This document shows, piece after piece, positions 1-7,037 of a DNA stretch of 9,275 bases. Origin of the DNA: DTU049 sp033809015 (lineage in GTDB: Bacteria; Bacteroidota; Bacteroidia; Bacteroidales; DTU049); assembly GCA_033809015.1 (NCBI GenBank), contig JAPXMM010000102.1:1-9275 (forward strand), given 5' to 3'. The position numbers and the translations under genes are program-made. The first letter of the stretch is position 1; each line of letters begins with the position of its first letter. The notes under the pieces were generated by a model. It saw only the letters and a list, made by a program, of their open reading frames with translations. It was not told the DNA's origin and made no database searches.

Positions 1-122
1 GTAAATGTGATAAGGTTCCTTGTGATATATGGAGAAGCACAAGAGACCCTAAATTTACAGATGAGGAATTTGAGGAGAATATAAGGGAGAGAATAGAAAA
101 TTTGGGCAAGATTGAGTTATAG
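1..122 (+). CDS. 3' end of a small cysteine-containing protein, possibly DUF3795-like (partial)
   Basis: An open frame enters from the left edge (first whole codon at 3) and ends at a TAG stop at 120-122, giving 39 residues. The visible part contains a C-x5-C pair near its start (KCDKVPCDIW), then TRDPKFTDEEFEENI and a charged helical tail. The C-x-x-x-x-x-C plus 'DP.(F/Y)(T/S)DEEF' pattern reminds me of the C-terminal part of small cysteine-rich DUF3795-type proteins, but too little is present to be sure. It runs on the opposite strand to everything up to the relaxase and converges on the small acidic gene. It may be the chromosomal neighbour on the far side of the island, or simply another cargo gene. 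No clear hairpin terminator follows it in 123-248. Confidence 0.5.
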   Translation, partial: KCDKVPCDIWRSTRDPKFTDEEFEENIRERIENLGKIEL

Positions 123-218
123 ATATTCTTTGCAGGGGGTCTTTTCTGTCGACAAATCAACAAAGTTATTCCAAGGTTTTAGCTCTATTATCCATTTTAT
201 TTCTGTTTATCCGATTTT

Positions 219-240
219 TTGCAAGCATATTGCAAGCACA
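219..240 (+). repeat. Left copy of a 22-bp direct repeat built of two 11-bp units
   Basis: Two tandem 11-mers, TTGCAAGCATA and TTGCAAGCACA, lie end to end, so the TTGCAAGCA core recurs with exactly one helical turn of spacing. A second copy in the same orientation lies at 9080-9101 and matches at 20 of 22 positions. Phased short repeats of this kind at the ends of an island are what one expects for arm-type binding sites of a tyrosine recombinase. That role is inferred, since no integrase is in the window. The repeat sits 9 bp beyond the stop of the last cargo gene and about 100 bp from the end of the + strand gene at the left edge. Confidence 0.6.
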
Positions 241-248
241 AAACTTTT

Positions 249-557
249 CTAAGCATTATCTAATTCTATTATTTTTTTAAAATCAGATTCTGCATTTTTG
301 ATTTCACTATTTATTTGTATCACTATATCATTTGCCACTTCATTAAATAAATCGTTGTTTGAATCATCCAGCTCAAATTCTATAAGTTTTTTTCTCTTAA
401 TTACTTCTTGAAAGATTAAATTAAATAAATTTTCAATATCTTGCGTATTGCTGTCAGTTATATTAACTGAGCTATTTTCTAAATCTGGTATTAAAAATTT
501 AACGGTTTCATTATTTTCACTTCTATCTACTTTGAATTTCATTATTATTGATTCCAT
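249..557 (-). CDS. Small acidic protein of unknown function, partner candidate of the PHP-ATPase
   Basis: The 102-residue product is strongly acidic (about 22 Asp/Glu against 11 Lys/Arg) and has no signal peptide or membrane segment. It looks like an alpha/beta N-terminal part (MKFKVDR...KFLIPDL) followed by two helices, one ending in VIKRKKLIEFELDDS and one near the C terminus. The ATG at 555-557 overlaps the 3' end of the PHP-ATPase gene by 13 bp and has a good ribosome site (AAGGAG, complement of 564-569, 6 nt spacer), so I prefer it to the second in-frame ATG at 540-542. The overlap implies translational coupling and a shared transcript. I do not recognise the family. A regulatory or structural subunit of the ATPase, or an antidote to it, are possible roles, both inferred from position alone. 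No terminator is obvious downstream. Confidence 0.75.
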   Translation of the reverse strand: MESIIMKFKVDRSENNETVKFLIPDLENSSVNITDSNTQDIENLFNLIFQEVIKRKKLIEFELDDSNNDLFNEVANDIVIQINSEIKNAESDFKKIIELDNA

Positions 558-2680
558 ATGTTTCTCCTTATATTGAACATGTGTTCACTTCCTTCTAAAT
601 GTTTAATCGCTTCATCTTCCCACGATATTATATTGTCAGTATTTTTAATTGATACCAGTTCATTTGCATACATATTACCAGCAAAATATATTTCCGCTTC
701 TGAATCCCCTACATAGTTACAATATATTGTTTGGGTTGGTAATGTATTAATTGCAATATTGGCATTATGTGTAGATAAAACCACTGTTTTTCCTATATCT
801 CTTAAATATTTTAATTTAGGAATTATATATTCAGATATATATTTATTTCCAAGTCCTCGTTCTATTTCATCAAACAAGTAACAATCAAAAGCTAGATTTT
901 CAATCAATCCACTAATTGATAGAATTGATTTTTCACCTTCAGAAGGTTCATATATAGTATCGTCTTCTCTAATAACCATGCAAGACTTCTTTACACAATC
1001 ACTAAAATATTCTGCACCGCACTTTTGTAACTCATCAATCGAAAATAATTTATTCATTTCCAACAAATCTTTAACAGAAAAATTTGCTAATTTTTCTATT
1101 ACGCCTCGATTAACAGAAATCTTATTTCTATCAAATGGAGAACCTTTAACATATTTTTCATTTTTATCCATTACTTTCACTTCCACTTTGGAATAAATCT
1201 GCCCCTTATCTGGTAATTCTCCAATTTTAATTTTTTTAGATGATTTAATATTCTCTAAACTCTCATTAATATTTTTGATTTTTTCAAAAATAGCTCGTCT
1301 CTCAGAAACCATTTTTGAAAATCCAATATTATTTGGTTTAGATTTTTTCCCTGTTTTTTTATCTATTATTTCTTTAATATTCTCAATAATTATACCTGTT
1401 TTAGAAACAGAAAATATTGCTTTAGCTTTCTCTATTGTATCTTCATAAATTTCTTGTTTAAGCTTATATAATTCATCAGATAAATTTTCTTTATGCTCGT
1501 TTTCATCATTTCTATACTCTGTATTTATATTATTGACTTTATTAATATAATTAATATTTTCCCTATGTTTTATAGAAACATCTTGAATAGTTTGAGATAT
1601 ATTTTTAATATACAAACATTCTGTTTTTCTTATTTTCTTTGCATTTTTTGATACATTTTGATTTTCATAGTACTTCAAATATTTACCAATAAAATTAGTG
1701 TAAGTACTCTCTTTATAATTTAATACAGAGTCTAAATCATTAATTATGCAATCTTTTAAAACGCTATCTATTTCAACCTCATCTTCATTATTTTTCAATA
1801 TTTCATCATAGACTTTTTGATAATCTTTTCCTTCGTGAATAAAAATCTTTTTCCCATTTTCACTTAATTTAGGAAAAATATGCTTCTTCATTAACACAGT
1901 CTTTCCTGAACCCTTGCCACCAAAAATTACATTAACATCCTGATATATATCCAACTTGTTGTTATAATCCAAATCTATTTCCATTTTTTCGCAATGATTC
2001 AATACGGATTTTATAAACACATTAGATGATGTTGCTAACTCATAAAATTTACCGAAGCTATCAATTGCAAATTTCATTTCTGGTAATCTTTTTGCATCTT
2101 CCGAATATTTTCCCCAATCTTTTACATCGCTTCCTATTAAAGATATCTCATTATGCGCATTGATTATACCCATGGTTTTTAGTTTTGGTTCTAGAATAAC
2201 TGTGTATCCAACTAAATCTTTTTTCAAAAGATTTTTTTCTTCAATACTTATTGATCTATCTTTATCTTTATCTAAAAAGTGAGGAATAATTAAAATTTTA
2301 TCTTTATTAAATTTCTTAATATTGAGTATTAAGTCATTATATTCCAGTTTATAATCATCATAATTTCTATTGTCATCTTTAGAAAAAATGTCTTTAAAAT
2401 CAATTGCACACTCTGGACTGCACACTAAAATAATATGCCTTATTTTGTTTTCATCAAATCTAACATCTAACTCTATGCCCGGAAAAATAATAAAATTTAT
2501 TGGTTTACTTGAAATCGCATTATATTCATTGATATCAAATTTATTATGATTCGTAATCGCACATAATCCAACGTTATTTTCTTGAATTTTTTCTATGAAT
2601 TTTTCTGCATCTATTACTCTCGACGCTCCATCACCTTTTTTACATTTTTGTGTATGTAAATGTAGATCTATTTTTTTCAT
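545..2680 (-). CDS. PHP-domain phosphoesterase fused to an ABC/SMC-type ATPase, candidate defence effector
   Basis: The 711-residue protein has an N-terminal PHP domain of about 230 residues. Motif DLHLHT (5-10) supplies Asp5, His7 and His9; TNHN follows at 43-46, PGIELD at 67-72, IPHF at 131-134 and GSDVKDW at 183-189. An ATPase follows: Walker A GGKGSGKT (254-261), a long charged, helical, coiled-coil-like insert (about 285-560), ABC signature-like PSEGEKS (579-585), Walker B CYLFDE (600-605), and a switch histidine in VLSTHNANI (His638). PHP domains are metal-dependent phosphoesterases or nucleases. PHP-ATPase fusions, some annotated as TrlF-type, are frequent in mobile islands, and a defence role is inferred here from the restriction neighbours. 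I chose the ATG at 2678-2680 because AGAAGGG precedes it by 5 nt and the PHP motif starts at once; a GTG start at 2698 would add six residues. The gene lies 58 bp after the endonuclease gene. Confidence 0.85.
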   Translation of the reverse strand: MKKIDLHLHTQKCKKGDGASRVIDAEKFIEKIQENNVGLCAITNHNKFDINEYNAISSKPINFIIFPGIELDVRFDENKIRHIILVCSPECAIDFKDIFSKDDNRNYDDYKLEYNDLILNIKKFNKDKILIIPHFLDKDKDRSISIEEKNLLKKDLVGYTVILEPKLKTMGIINAHNEISLIGSDVKDWGKYSEDAKRLPEMKFAIDSFGKFYELATSSNVFIKSVLNHCEKMEIDLDYNNKLDIYQDVNVIFGGKGSGKTVLMKKHIFPKLSENGKKIFIHEGKDYQKVYDEILKNNEDEVEIDSVLKDCIINDLDSVLNYKESTYTNFIGKYLKYYENQNVSKNAKKIRKTECLYIKNISQTIQDVSIKHRENINYINKVNNINTEYRNDENEHKENLSDELYKLKQEIYEDTIEKAKAIFSVSKTGIIIENIKEIIDKKTGKKSKPNNIGFSKMVSERRAIFEKIKNINESLENIKSSKKIKIGELPDKGQIYSKVEVKVMDKNEKYVKGSPFDRNKISVNRGVIEKLANFSVKDLLEMNKLFSIDELQKCGAEYFSDCVKKSCMVIREDDTIYEPSEGEKSILSISGLIENLAFDCYLFDEIERGLGNKYISEYIIPKLKYLRDIGKTVVLSTHNANIAINTLPTQTIYCNYVGDSEAEIYFAGNMYANELVSIKNTDNIISWEDEAIKHLEGSEHMFNIRRNIWNQ
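564..569 (-). promoter_or_regulatory. Ribosome binding site of the small acidic gene, inside the PHP-ATPase gene
   Basis: On the minus strand AAGGAG lies 6 nt before the ATG at 555-557. It is embedded in the last codons of the upstream gene (Ile-Arg-Arg-Asn), so the two genes are packed deliberately. It decides the start in favour of the overlapping ATG. Confidence 0.75.
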
Positions 2681-2738
2681 TTTTGCCCTTCTCACCACCC
2701 TGTATAATTCATATATTAATTTTTAAAGTTCATATTTT

Positions 2739-4721
2739 TTATGCCTTATACTCTACCGTAGCCTCTTTTATCATCCCATCATGCCAATCTACAGTCTCTA
2801 ATGGCATTTCATGGTATTTATCAAACACTTCATACAGATACTTGTACTTAACCTTATTTTTAATTATTTTCTTAAGAGAATCTGTATCCATTGGAATAAT
2901 CTTCATTCCTGTAATGGTTTCTTCATCTCTAGTATATGGAATTATCTTTCTATATCTAAAATCCGAAATCACATTTTTATCTAAGTATGTGCTTACAAAT
3001 AGGCTGTAATCAAACGAATTATTAAATCTAATCCTATAATCGCCTAAATGTCTTGAAACAGGCTCCATTTCCATTCTTCTTTGATTATTTCCATCTGCAA
3101 GGGTTGCTTCAAGCAATAATGAATGCTTTGGATAAGAGGTACACGCTTCATATTCATATATAATGTCTGCATAACCTCCGGCCGCATGTGTCTTAGGCAA
3201 TAAATTGGCTTCTAATGATAACTTCATGAAGTCCAAAATATTCCCTTGTCTTTCACTTACTTTATACCATATTATTCCCAAAATATATTCAAAGATAGTT
3301 GGTATTTCAGCCTCATCTGTAACAAGTTCTTCAATCCTTTTATCATCACGTTTCTCAAAACAATTTAGTAACTCTATAAGCACAGAATCTTTAAATTTCT
3401 TATCAATCAAAGTGTTAAATCTTCTGTATCGTTCATCATTTACATAAATTGCAGCTTGTTCCGGACTCTTAATTGTAATTCCTAAATCTTTACTTAAAGC
3501 TACATATACTTTTCTAATATCTAACTTGAATGCTTCTGATATAGTTTCAAGTGGGGCATCAGCCCTGAGATTATTATCTCTACTAAAAGTTTCTGTATAC
3601 AGAACATCAATAATTTCTTTAAAATAATACTTTGGAATCATATCCAACTTAATCATACGATCTTCAAAAATTAGAGTATCTGTAATATTAAAATATCTTC
3701 TATTTAAATCAAAATAATCAGATAAAGTCGCCATTGCTTTAAAAACATGTAAATATTTGAAAAACACTTCTTTTAGTTCTGTCTCATTTTTACAGTTTAT
3801 AAATGGGCATAGTTTATTAATTGAAGATTTCCCATTTTTTCTTACAACACCAATATTGGTTGTCTTAAATAGTAAACTTCTCCAAAGCGTTCCAGGTTTT
3901 TGATTTATATTCTTTGCAGAATTTAATAGCGATTCATAAATACTTTCACCATCAAGAAATACCTTCTTTAAATTCTCATATAGTTTATAGTACGGTTTGT
4001 CATAGCTTCTGCTTTTACGATTCATCCCCACTAAACATATTAAATTTTCATCAACATCAGAGGTTATAAATTCTTCTTGTGCAAGTTTATAGTTATCCAT
4101 TTGCATAAGCCGCTTATATATTATTTCTTCCGGCAAAATTTTATTTTCTCGATATAATTTAATATCCGATATGATTTGTTTTGCACTTTCGTCATCTCTA
4201 ATTAGCGGAACAAAATAAGTAAACTCGTCATAACTTAAAAACTCAAGTTCCGTCAGGCACTTTACAACCGCAATAAACGGTCTAACGATACTACCACTTA
4301 CATCTATACTTGTTTTAAGAAGCTGTTTTAGATAGATAAAGCTATCTCTATTAATATTAAACACATTATTGGTTTCAAAATCCCCACTACTTGTTATTTT
4401 AAGGAGTTCTCTTCCTGCATCCGTAATCAATCTATCTTCTGTAATTAAACCAATATCAACCAATCCTGATGTTTTTTCTCTGGCGTCTTTGTCTTTTCTT
4501 TTTGCTTCTCCTGTTAGGAAAGTTCTATCTTTCATAAAATCATAATATTTTTTTTGCAATTCATTGTTCCAGTTCCAACTTGATTCCTTTATGACCTCAT
4601 TATAAAACTCATCAAGAAGCAACAACTGTGCCTCGATTTTTAAATTTAGTTTTGCAGTTCTAAAACTTGTAGTTCCTATAACCCAACAAAAACTTTGATA
4701 TGGAATACTTTTATTAGACAT
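2739..4721 (-). CDS. AlwI-family type IIS restriction endonuclease
   Basis: The 660-residue protein opens with FCWVIGTTSFR (11-21) and the helical segment KIEAQLLLLDEFY, as expected of the AlwI family (AlwI, MlyI, PleI, N.BstNBI relatives), which are about this long. The N-terminal part should recognise DNA and the C-terminal part should cleave. The likely nuclease core is GGYADIIYEYE (515-525) followed by LLLEATLADG (535-544) and RRMEME (548-553). Asp519, Glu538 and Glu551 are the candidate metal ligands of this PD-(D/E)XK-like site. Family members cut a few bases beside an asymmetric pentamer (GGATC for AlwI, GAGTC for MlyI), but the site of this enzyme cannot be read from sequence. The ATG directly abuts the methyltransferase stop (TAAATG), with GGAGG (complement of 4731-4735) inside the methyltransferase's last codons, so the pair is translationally coupled with the methyltransferase first. 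Confidence 0.9.
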   Translation of the reverse strand: MSNKSIPYQSFCWVIGTTSFRTAKLNLKIEAQLLLLDEFYNEVIKESSWNWNNELQKKYYDFMKDRTFLTGEAKRKDKDAREKTSGLVDIGLITEDRLITDAGRELLKITSSGDFETNNVFNINRDSFIYLKQLLKTSIDVSGSIVRPFIAVVKCLTELEFLSYDEFTYFVPLIRDDESAKQIISDIKLYRENKILPEEIIYKRLMQMDNYKLAQEEFITSDVDENLICLVGMNRKSRSYDKPYYKLYENLKKVFLDGESIYESLLNSAKNINQKPGTLWRSLLFKTTNIGVVRKNGKSSINKLCPFINCKNETELKEVFFKYLHVFKAMATLSDYFDLNRRYFNITDTLIFEDRMIKLDMIPKYYFKEIIDVLYTETFSRDNNLRADAPLETISEAFKLDIRKVYVALSKDLGITIKSPEQAAIYVNDERYRRFNTLIDKKFKDSVLIELLNCFEKRDDKRIEELVTDEAEIPTIFEYILGIIWYKVSERQGNILDFMKLSLEANLLPKTHAAGGYADIIYEYEACTSYPKHSLLLEATLADGNNQRRMEMEPVSRHLGDYRIRFNNSFDYSLFVSTYLDKNVISDFRYRKIIPYTRDEETITGMKIIPMDTDSLKKIIKNKVKYKYLYEVFDKYHEMPLETVDWHDGMIKEATVEYKA

Positions 4722-6890
4722 TTACTTATTCCTCCAATTCACAGGATAGTTAGTAATTAAAACTTCTTCAGATATACTGACTTTATCTTTTCTATGATAG
4801 TTACTATTTGAATAACTTTTATTTAAGTAATTGCAATAATATCCTTTGCTTTCAATCCAATTATATAAAATATCATTTCTTTTATTTTTACTTTCCAAAA
4901 CATTAGACAAAGCAAAACTAAAACCTTTTTCATTGGCTTCATCCAAAAATTCAAGTAAAGCTTTTTCTTCTATTTCAGTCCACATTCCATTTTCATTATA
5001 TGTTGCATTTGTAATCAAATAAGGTGGATCACAATAAATAAAAGTCTCCTGAGAAAAATCATCTAACGAAATTTCTCTAAAGTCCTTTTTCATAAACTGG
5101 ACATCTTTACTTTTTAATTCTTCAGAAAATAATACAAGTTTACTTCTCATTTTGGAATTAAAATCTCTCTTACCTACCGGAAGATTAAAAAGTCCCTTTC
5201 GATTAAACCTGATCTGATTATTAAAAGAGAACACCATAAGTACATACAACATTGGATAATCTATTTCTCCAGCAAGAACTTTAGCATTAAAATCATCTCT
5301 TAACTTGAGAAATCTTCCTTTATTGTATTCGGCTAAGCCTCTACTACTATCACAATCATAATAAGAATACCCATATAATGATGTATTGGATAGGTTATAT
5401 GCCTCAATAATATTGTCTATTTGTTTTAATAAAGCATCAGTATCAGTGTCTTTTATAAATTCAATTAAATCTATCAAATTTTCATTCGTGTCATTAAAAA
5501 TAACTTTTGAAGAAGATGAATTTATTCCAACATTTCCTCCTCCGGCAAACATATCTAAAAATACTTCCTTTTCATCAAATAAAGGTTGTAACTGTTCTAG
5601 CAACTTAAATTTTCCACCTGTATAATTAAACGGGCAAGGTATATTCATTTTCTTTTTTTCTTCGCTAAATACTTCGCATAAAAACAGTCTTTCTTTATTA
5701 TCTTTTATATCTGATTTTCCAGTCGAAAAACTCTTATAGTCCGATTCAAATATAGTAACTTTACCTTTTTTACTGAGAATTCTCATGATATCTTCATCCG
5801 ATATTTTCGCATTCGACCTATCATTTCCTTTATTGGACATATTGTTATACGAGAGCAAGATATACTTTGCATCCGCTTTTTCAATTAAATCTTGAAATGC
5901 TTTTGTAGCTGTAATCATGCAATAATCACTTTTTAATGCCGTTCTATCCATCTTTCTTGCAACCCCATAAACTTCAGGCTTTTCCCATCGTGCCACATTT
6001 TCAAGTAAATGATATGCATCACAATACTGCCTTGAATTATATGGGGGATCCAGGTACAACAAATCACCCTTAATACTTTTTATCAACTCATTTGAATCAA
6101 GGTTATAACAAACATTATTAGAATTTATTGTTTCTTCAGGTAATAAAACATTCAATGCTAATTTTTTTTCAAAATCAACATTTTTTCTATATGCATCGTA
6201 ATGTCCAACCGTATTTGCAATCTTATCCATTGCATATAGAAGCGATGTAATCAATATTGAATATTCCTTAAAATTTATTTCTTTATTTTTATACTTTACT
6301 TCTATATCTTCTCTTATATATCCTATCTTGCTACAATCATCAGCAGAAAAAAAAGTATCTGCGAAATTTTCTCGCATATAATTATTTTCTTTTGTTTTAA
6401 CTTGATTATAGTCGTATATAAGCTCAATTATCTTTTTGCTTGAATATTTTTCATATCCAAACCATGCATAATTAGAAATATAATTACTATACAGCAAATC
6501 ATTTGTGATAAGCATTTTATCCTTAAAAGTATTCGCAACTGCACCGGTTCCACTAAATATGTCAATAACAATATTTACACCTTTACAATTTTCATCAACT
6601 GTTTTTCTTATAAAATCGGAAAGAGAATATTTATTTCCTAAATATCGTCTATTGTTTATAAATGACTGCTTTAATCCTAATTTAGATATTAAAAAATCTG
6701 TGTCATCCTTATCCTGTAAACCATCTATGTGCAAAAATCTTTTTATAGTTTTAACTGTGTTTTCATCCCAAAAGTATCTTCCTGTATCACTTCTCGGAAC
6801 TAAAATATTTTCTTTATCTATTAATTTATATAAATATGACCTAGAAATGTCTAATTCTTTTATTACATCAGTAACATTAAGACTTGCCAT
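4722..6890 (-). CDS. Fused double DNA adenine-N6 methyltransferase (D12/Dam type) with N-terminal helix-turn-helix
   Basis: The 722-residue protein has three parts. Residues about 2-55 form a MerR/excisionase-like helix-turn-helix (VTDVIKELDISRSYLYKLI). The first methyltransferase domain has YLGNK (83-87), the SAM-binding DIFSGTG (110-116) and catalytic DPPY (281-284). The second has YTGGK (423-427), DMFAGGG (446-452) and DPPY (621-624). Both are Dam-like alpha-type enzymes with intact motifs. As in M.FokI, two fused domains let one protein methylate an adenine on each strand of an asymmetric site, which is what the adjacent AlwI-type nuclease needs. The ATG at 6888-6890 is chosen because AAGGAGG precedes it by 7 nt; the ATG at 6909-6911 lies upstream of that site and has none of its own. 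It is first in the operon, protecting host DNA before the nuclease is made. The HTH may repress its own promoter (inference). Confidence 0.92.
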   Translation of the reverse strand: MASLNVTDVIKELDISRSYLYKLIDKENILVPRSDTGRYFWDENTVKTIKRFLHIDGLQDKDDTDFLISKLGLKQSFINNRRYLGNKYSLSDFIRKTVDENCKGVNIVIDIFSGTGAVANTFKDKMLITNDLLYSNYISNYAWFGYEKYSSKKIIELIYDYNQVKTKENNYMRENFADTFFSADDCSKIGYIREDIEVKYKNKEINFKEYSILITSLLYAMDKIANTVGHYDAYRKNVDFEKKLALNVLLPEETINSNNVCYNLDSNELIKSIKGDLLYLDPPYNSRQYCDAYHLLENVARWEKPEVYGVARKMDRTALKSDYCMITATKAFQDLIEKADAKYILLSYNNMSNKGNDRSNAKISDEDIMRILSKKGKVTIFESDYKSFSTGKSDIKDNKERLFLCEVFSEEKKKMNIPCPFNYTGGKFKLLEQLQPLFDEKEVFLDMFAGGGNVGINSSSSKVIFNDTNENLIDLIEFIKDTDTDALLKQIDNIIEAYNLSNTSLYGYSYYDCDSSRGLAEYNKGRFLKLRDDFNAKVLAGEIDYPMLYVLMVFSFNNQIRFNRKGLFNLPVGKRDFNSKMRSKLVLFSEELKSKDVQFMKKDFREISLDDFSQETFIYCDPPYLITNATYNENGMWTEIEEKALLEFLDEANEKGFSFALSNVLESKNKRNDILYNWIESKGYYCNYLNKSYSNSNYHRKDKVSISEEVLITNYPVNWRNK

Positions 6891-6897
6891 CTTTATT

Positions 6898-6904
6898 CCT
6901 CCTT
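6898..6904 (-). promoter_or_regulatory. Ribosome binding site deciding the methyltransferase start
   Basis: A full AAGGAGG on the minus strand sits 7 nt before the ATG at 6888-6890. It lies between that ATG and the longer in-frame ATG at 6909-6911, so the shorter protein is the one to annotate. Confidence 0.85.
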
Positions 6905-6930
6905 GCCACATTTTAATCTATTTAGTAGAC

Positions 6931-6959
6931 ATTATAGCATATTTCACCCATTTTTTCTA
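6931..6959 (-). promoter_or_regulatory. Sigma-70/A type extended -10 promoter of the restriction-modification operon
   Basis: On the minus strand TATAAT (6936-6931) is preceded by TGC, giving an extended -10 (TGCTATAAT). A -35-like TAGAAA (6959-6954, 4 of 6 to consensus) lies at exactly 17 bp. Transcription should start near 6924, leaving a leader of about 34 nt that includes the AAGGAGG site. It reads into the methyltransferase, endonuclease, and probably the PHP-ATPase and small gene, since no terminator is seen between them. Confidence 0.7.
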
Positions 6960-6978
6960 TATTTTTATTGAAAAATCA

Positions 6979-6993
6979 GATGCTAATTGCATC
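6979..6993. promoter_or_regulatory. Short inverted repeat upstream of the -35, possible operator
   Basis: GATGC and GCATC face each other across TAATT, ending 20 bp upstream of the -35 of the operon promoter and just past the T-run of the relaxase terminator. The size and place would suit a dimeric regulator such as the helix-turn-helix at the start of the methyltransferase. It could equally be a chance 5-bp palindrome. Confidence 0.3.
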
Positions 6994-7030
6994 AAAAAAA
7001 TGGAGAGTATCAAATTTATAATACTCTCCA
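6994..7030 (-). terminator. Rho-independent terminator of the relaxase transcript
   Basis: Reading the minus strand, TGGAGAGTAT and ATACTCTCCA form a perfect 10-bp stem (7030-7021 with 7010-7001) around a 10-nt AT-rich loop, followed at once by seven T (7000-6994). It starts 7 bp after the relaxase stop, so it ends mobilization transcription and insulates the restriction-modification operon promoter just downstream. Confidence 0.9.
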
Positions 7031-7037
7031 TGTATTG

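Noticed and set aside
103..122. Resemblance of GGCAAGATTGAGTTATAG near the left edge to the guaA tail, which could suggest a second att copy
   Set aside because: The match needs gaps, covers about 13 bases, lies inside another reading frame and points the opposite way to guaA. It would give inversion rather than excision. Probably chance.
123..248. Possible RNA gene or terminator in the left intergenic stretch
   Set aside because: No stable hairpin with a T-run, tRNA-like fold or CRISPR-like repeats. Only the 22-bp repeat stands out.
575..586. Palindrome GAACATGTGTTC ahead of the small acidic gene
   Set aside because: Only 5-bp arms, fully inside PHP-ATPase coding sequence, with no promoter nearby. 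Too weak to call an operator or attenuator.
978..1196. Opposite-strand ORFs within the large genes (also at 3205-3447, 5386-5625, 6505-7068, 7335-7523 and 7647-7928)
   Set aside because: They lie antisense to well-supported genes, have Phe/Ser/Ile-rich composition typical of antisense frames in AT-rich DNA, lack convincing ribosome sites and resemble no family I know.
2681..2738. A separate promoter for the PHP-ATPase in the 58-bp gap
   Set aside because: TATACA is present on the minus strand but no -35 stands at a suitable distance, and the gap holds no terminator. Co-transcription with the restriction genes is simpler, although a weak internal promoter cannot be excluded.
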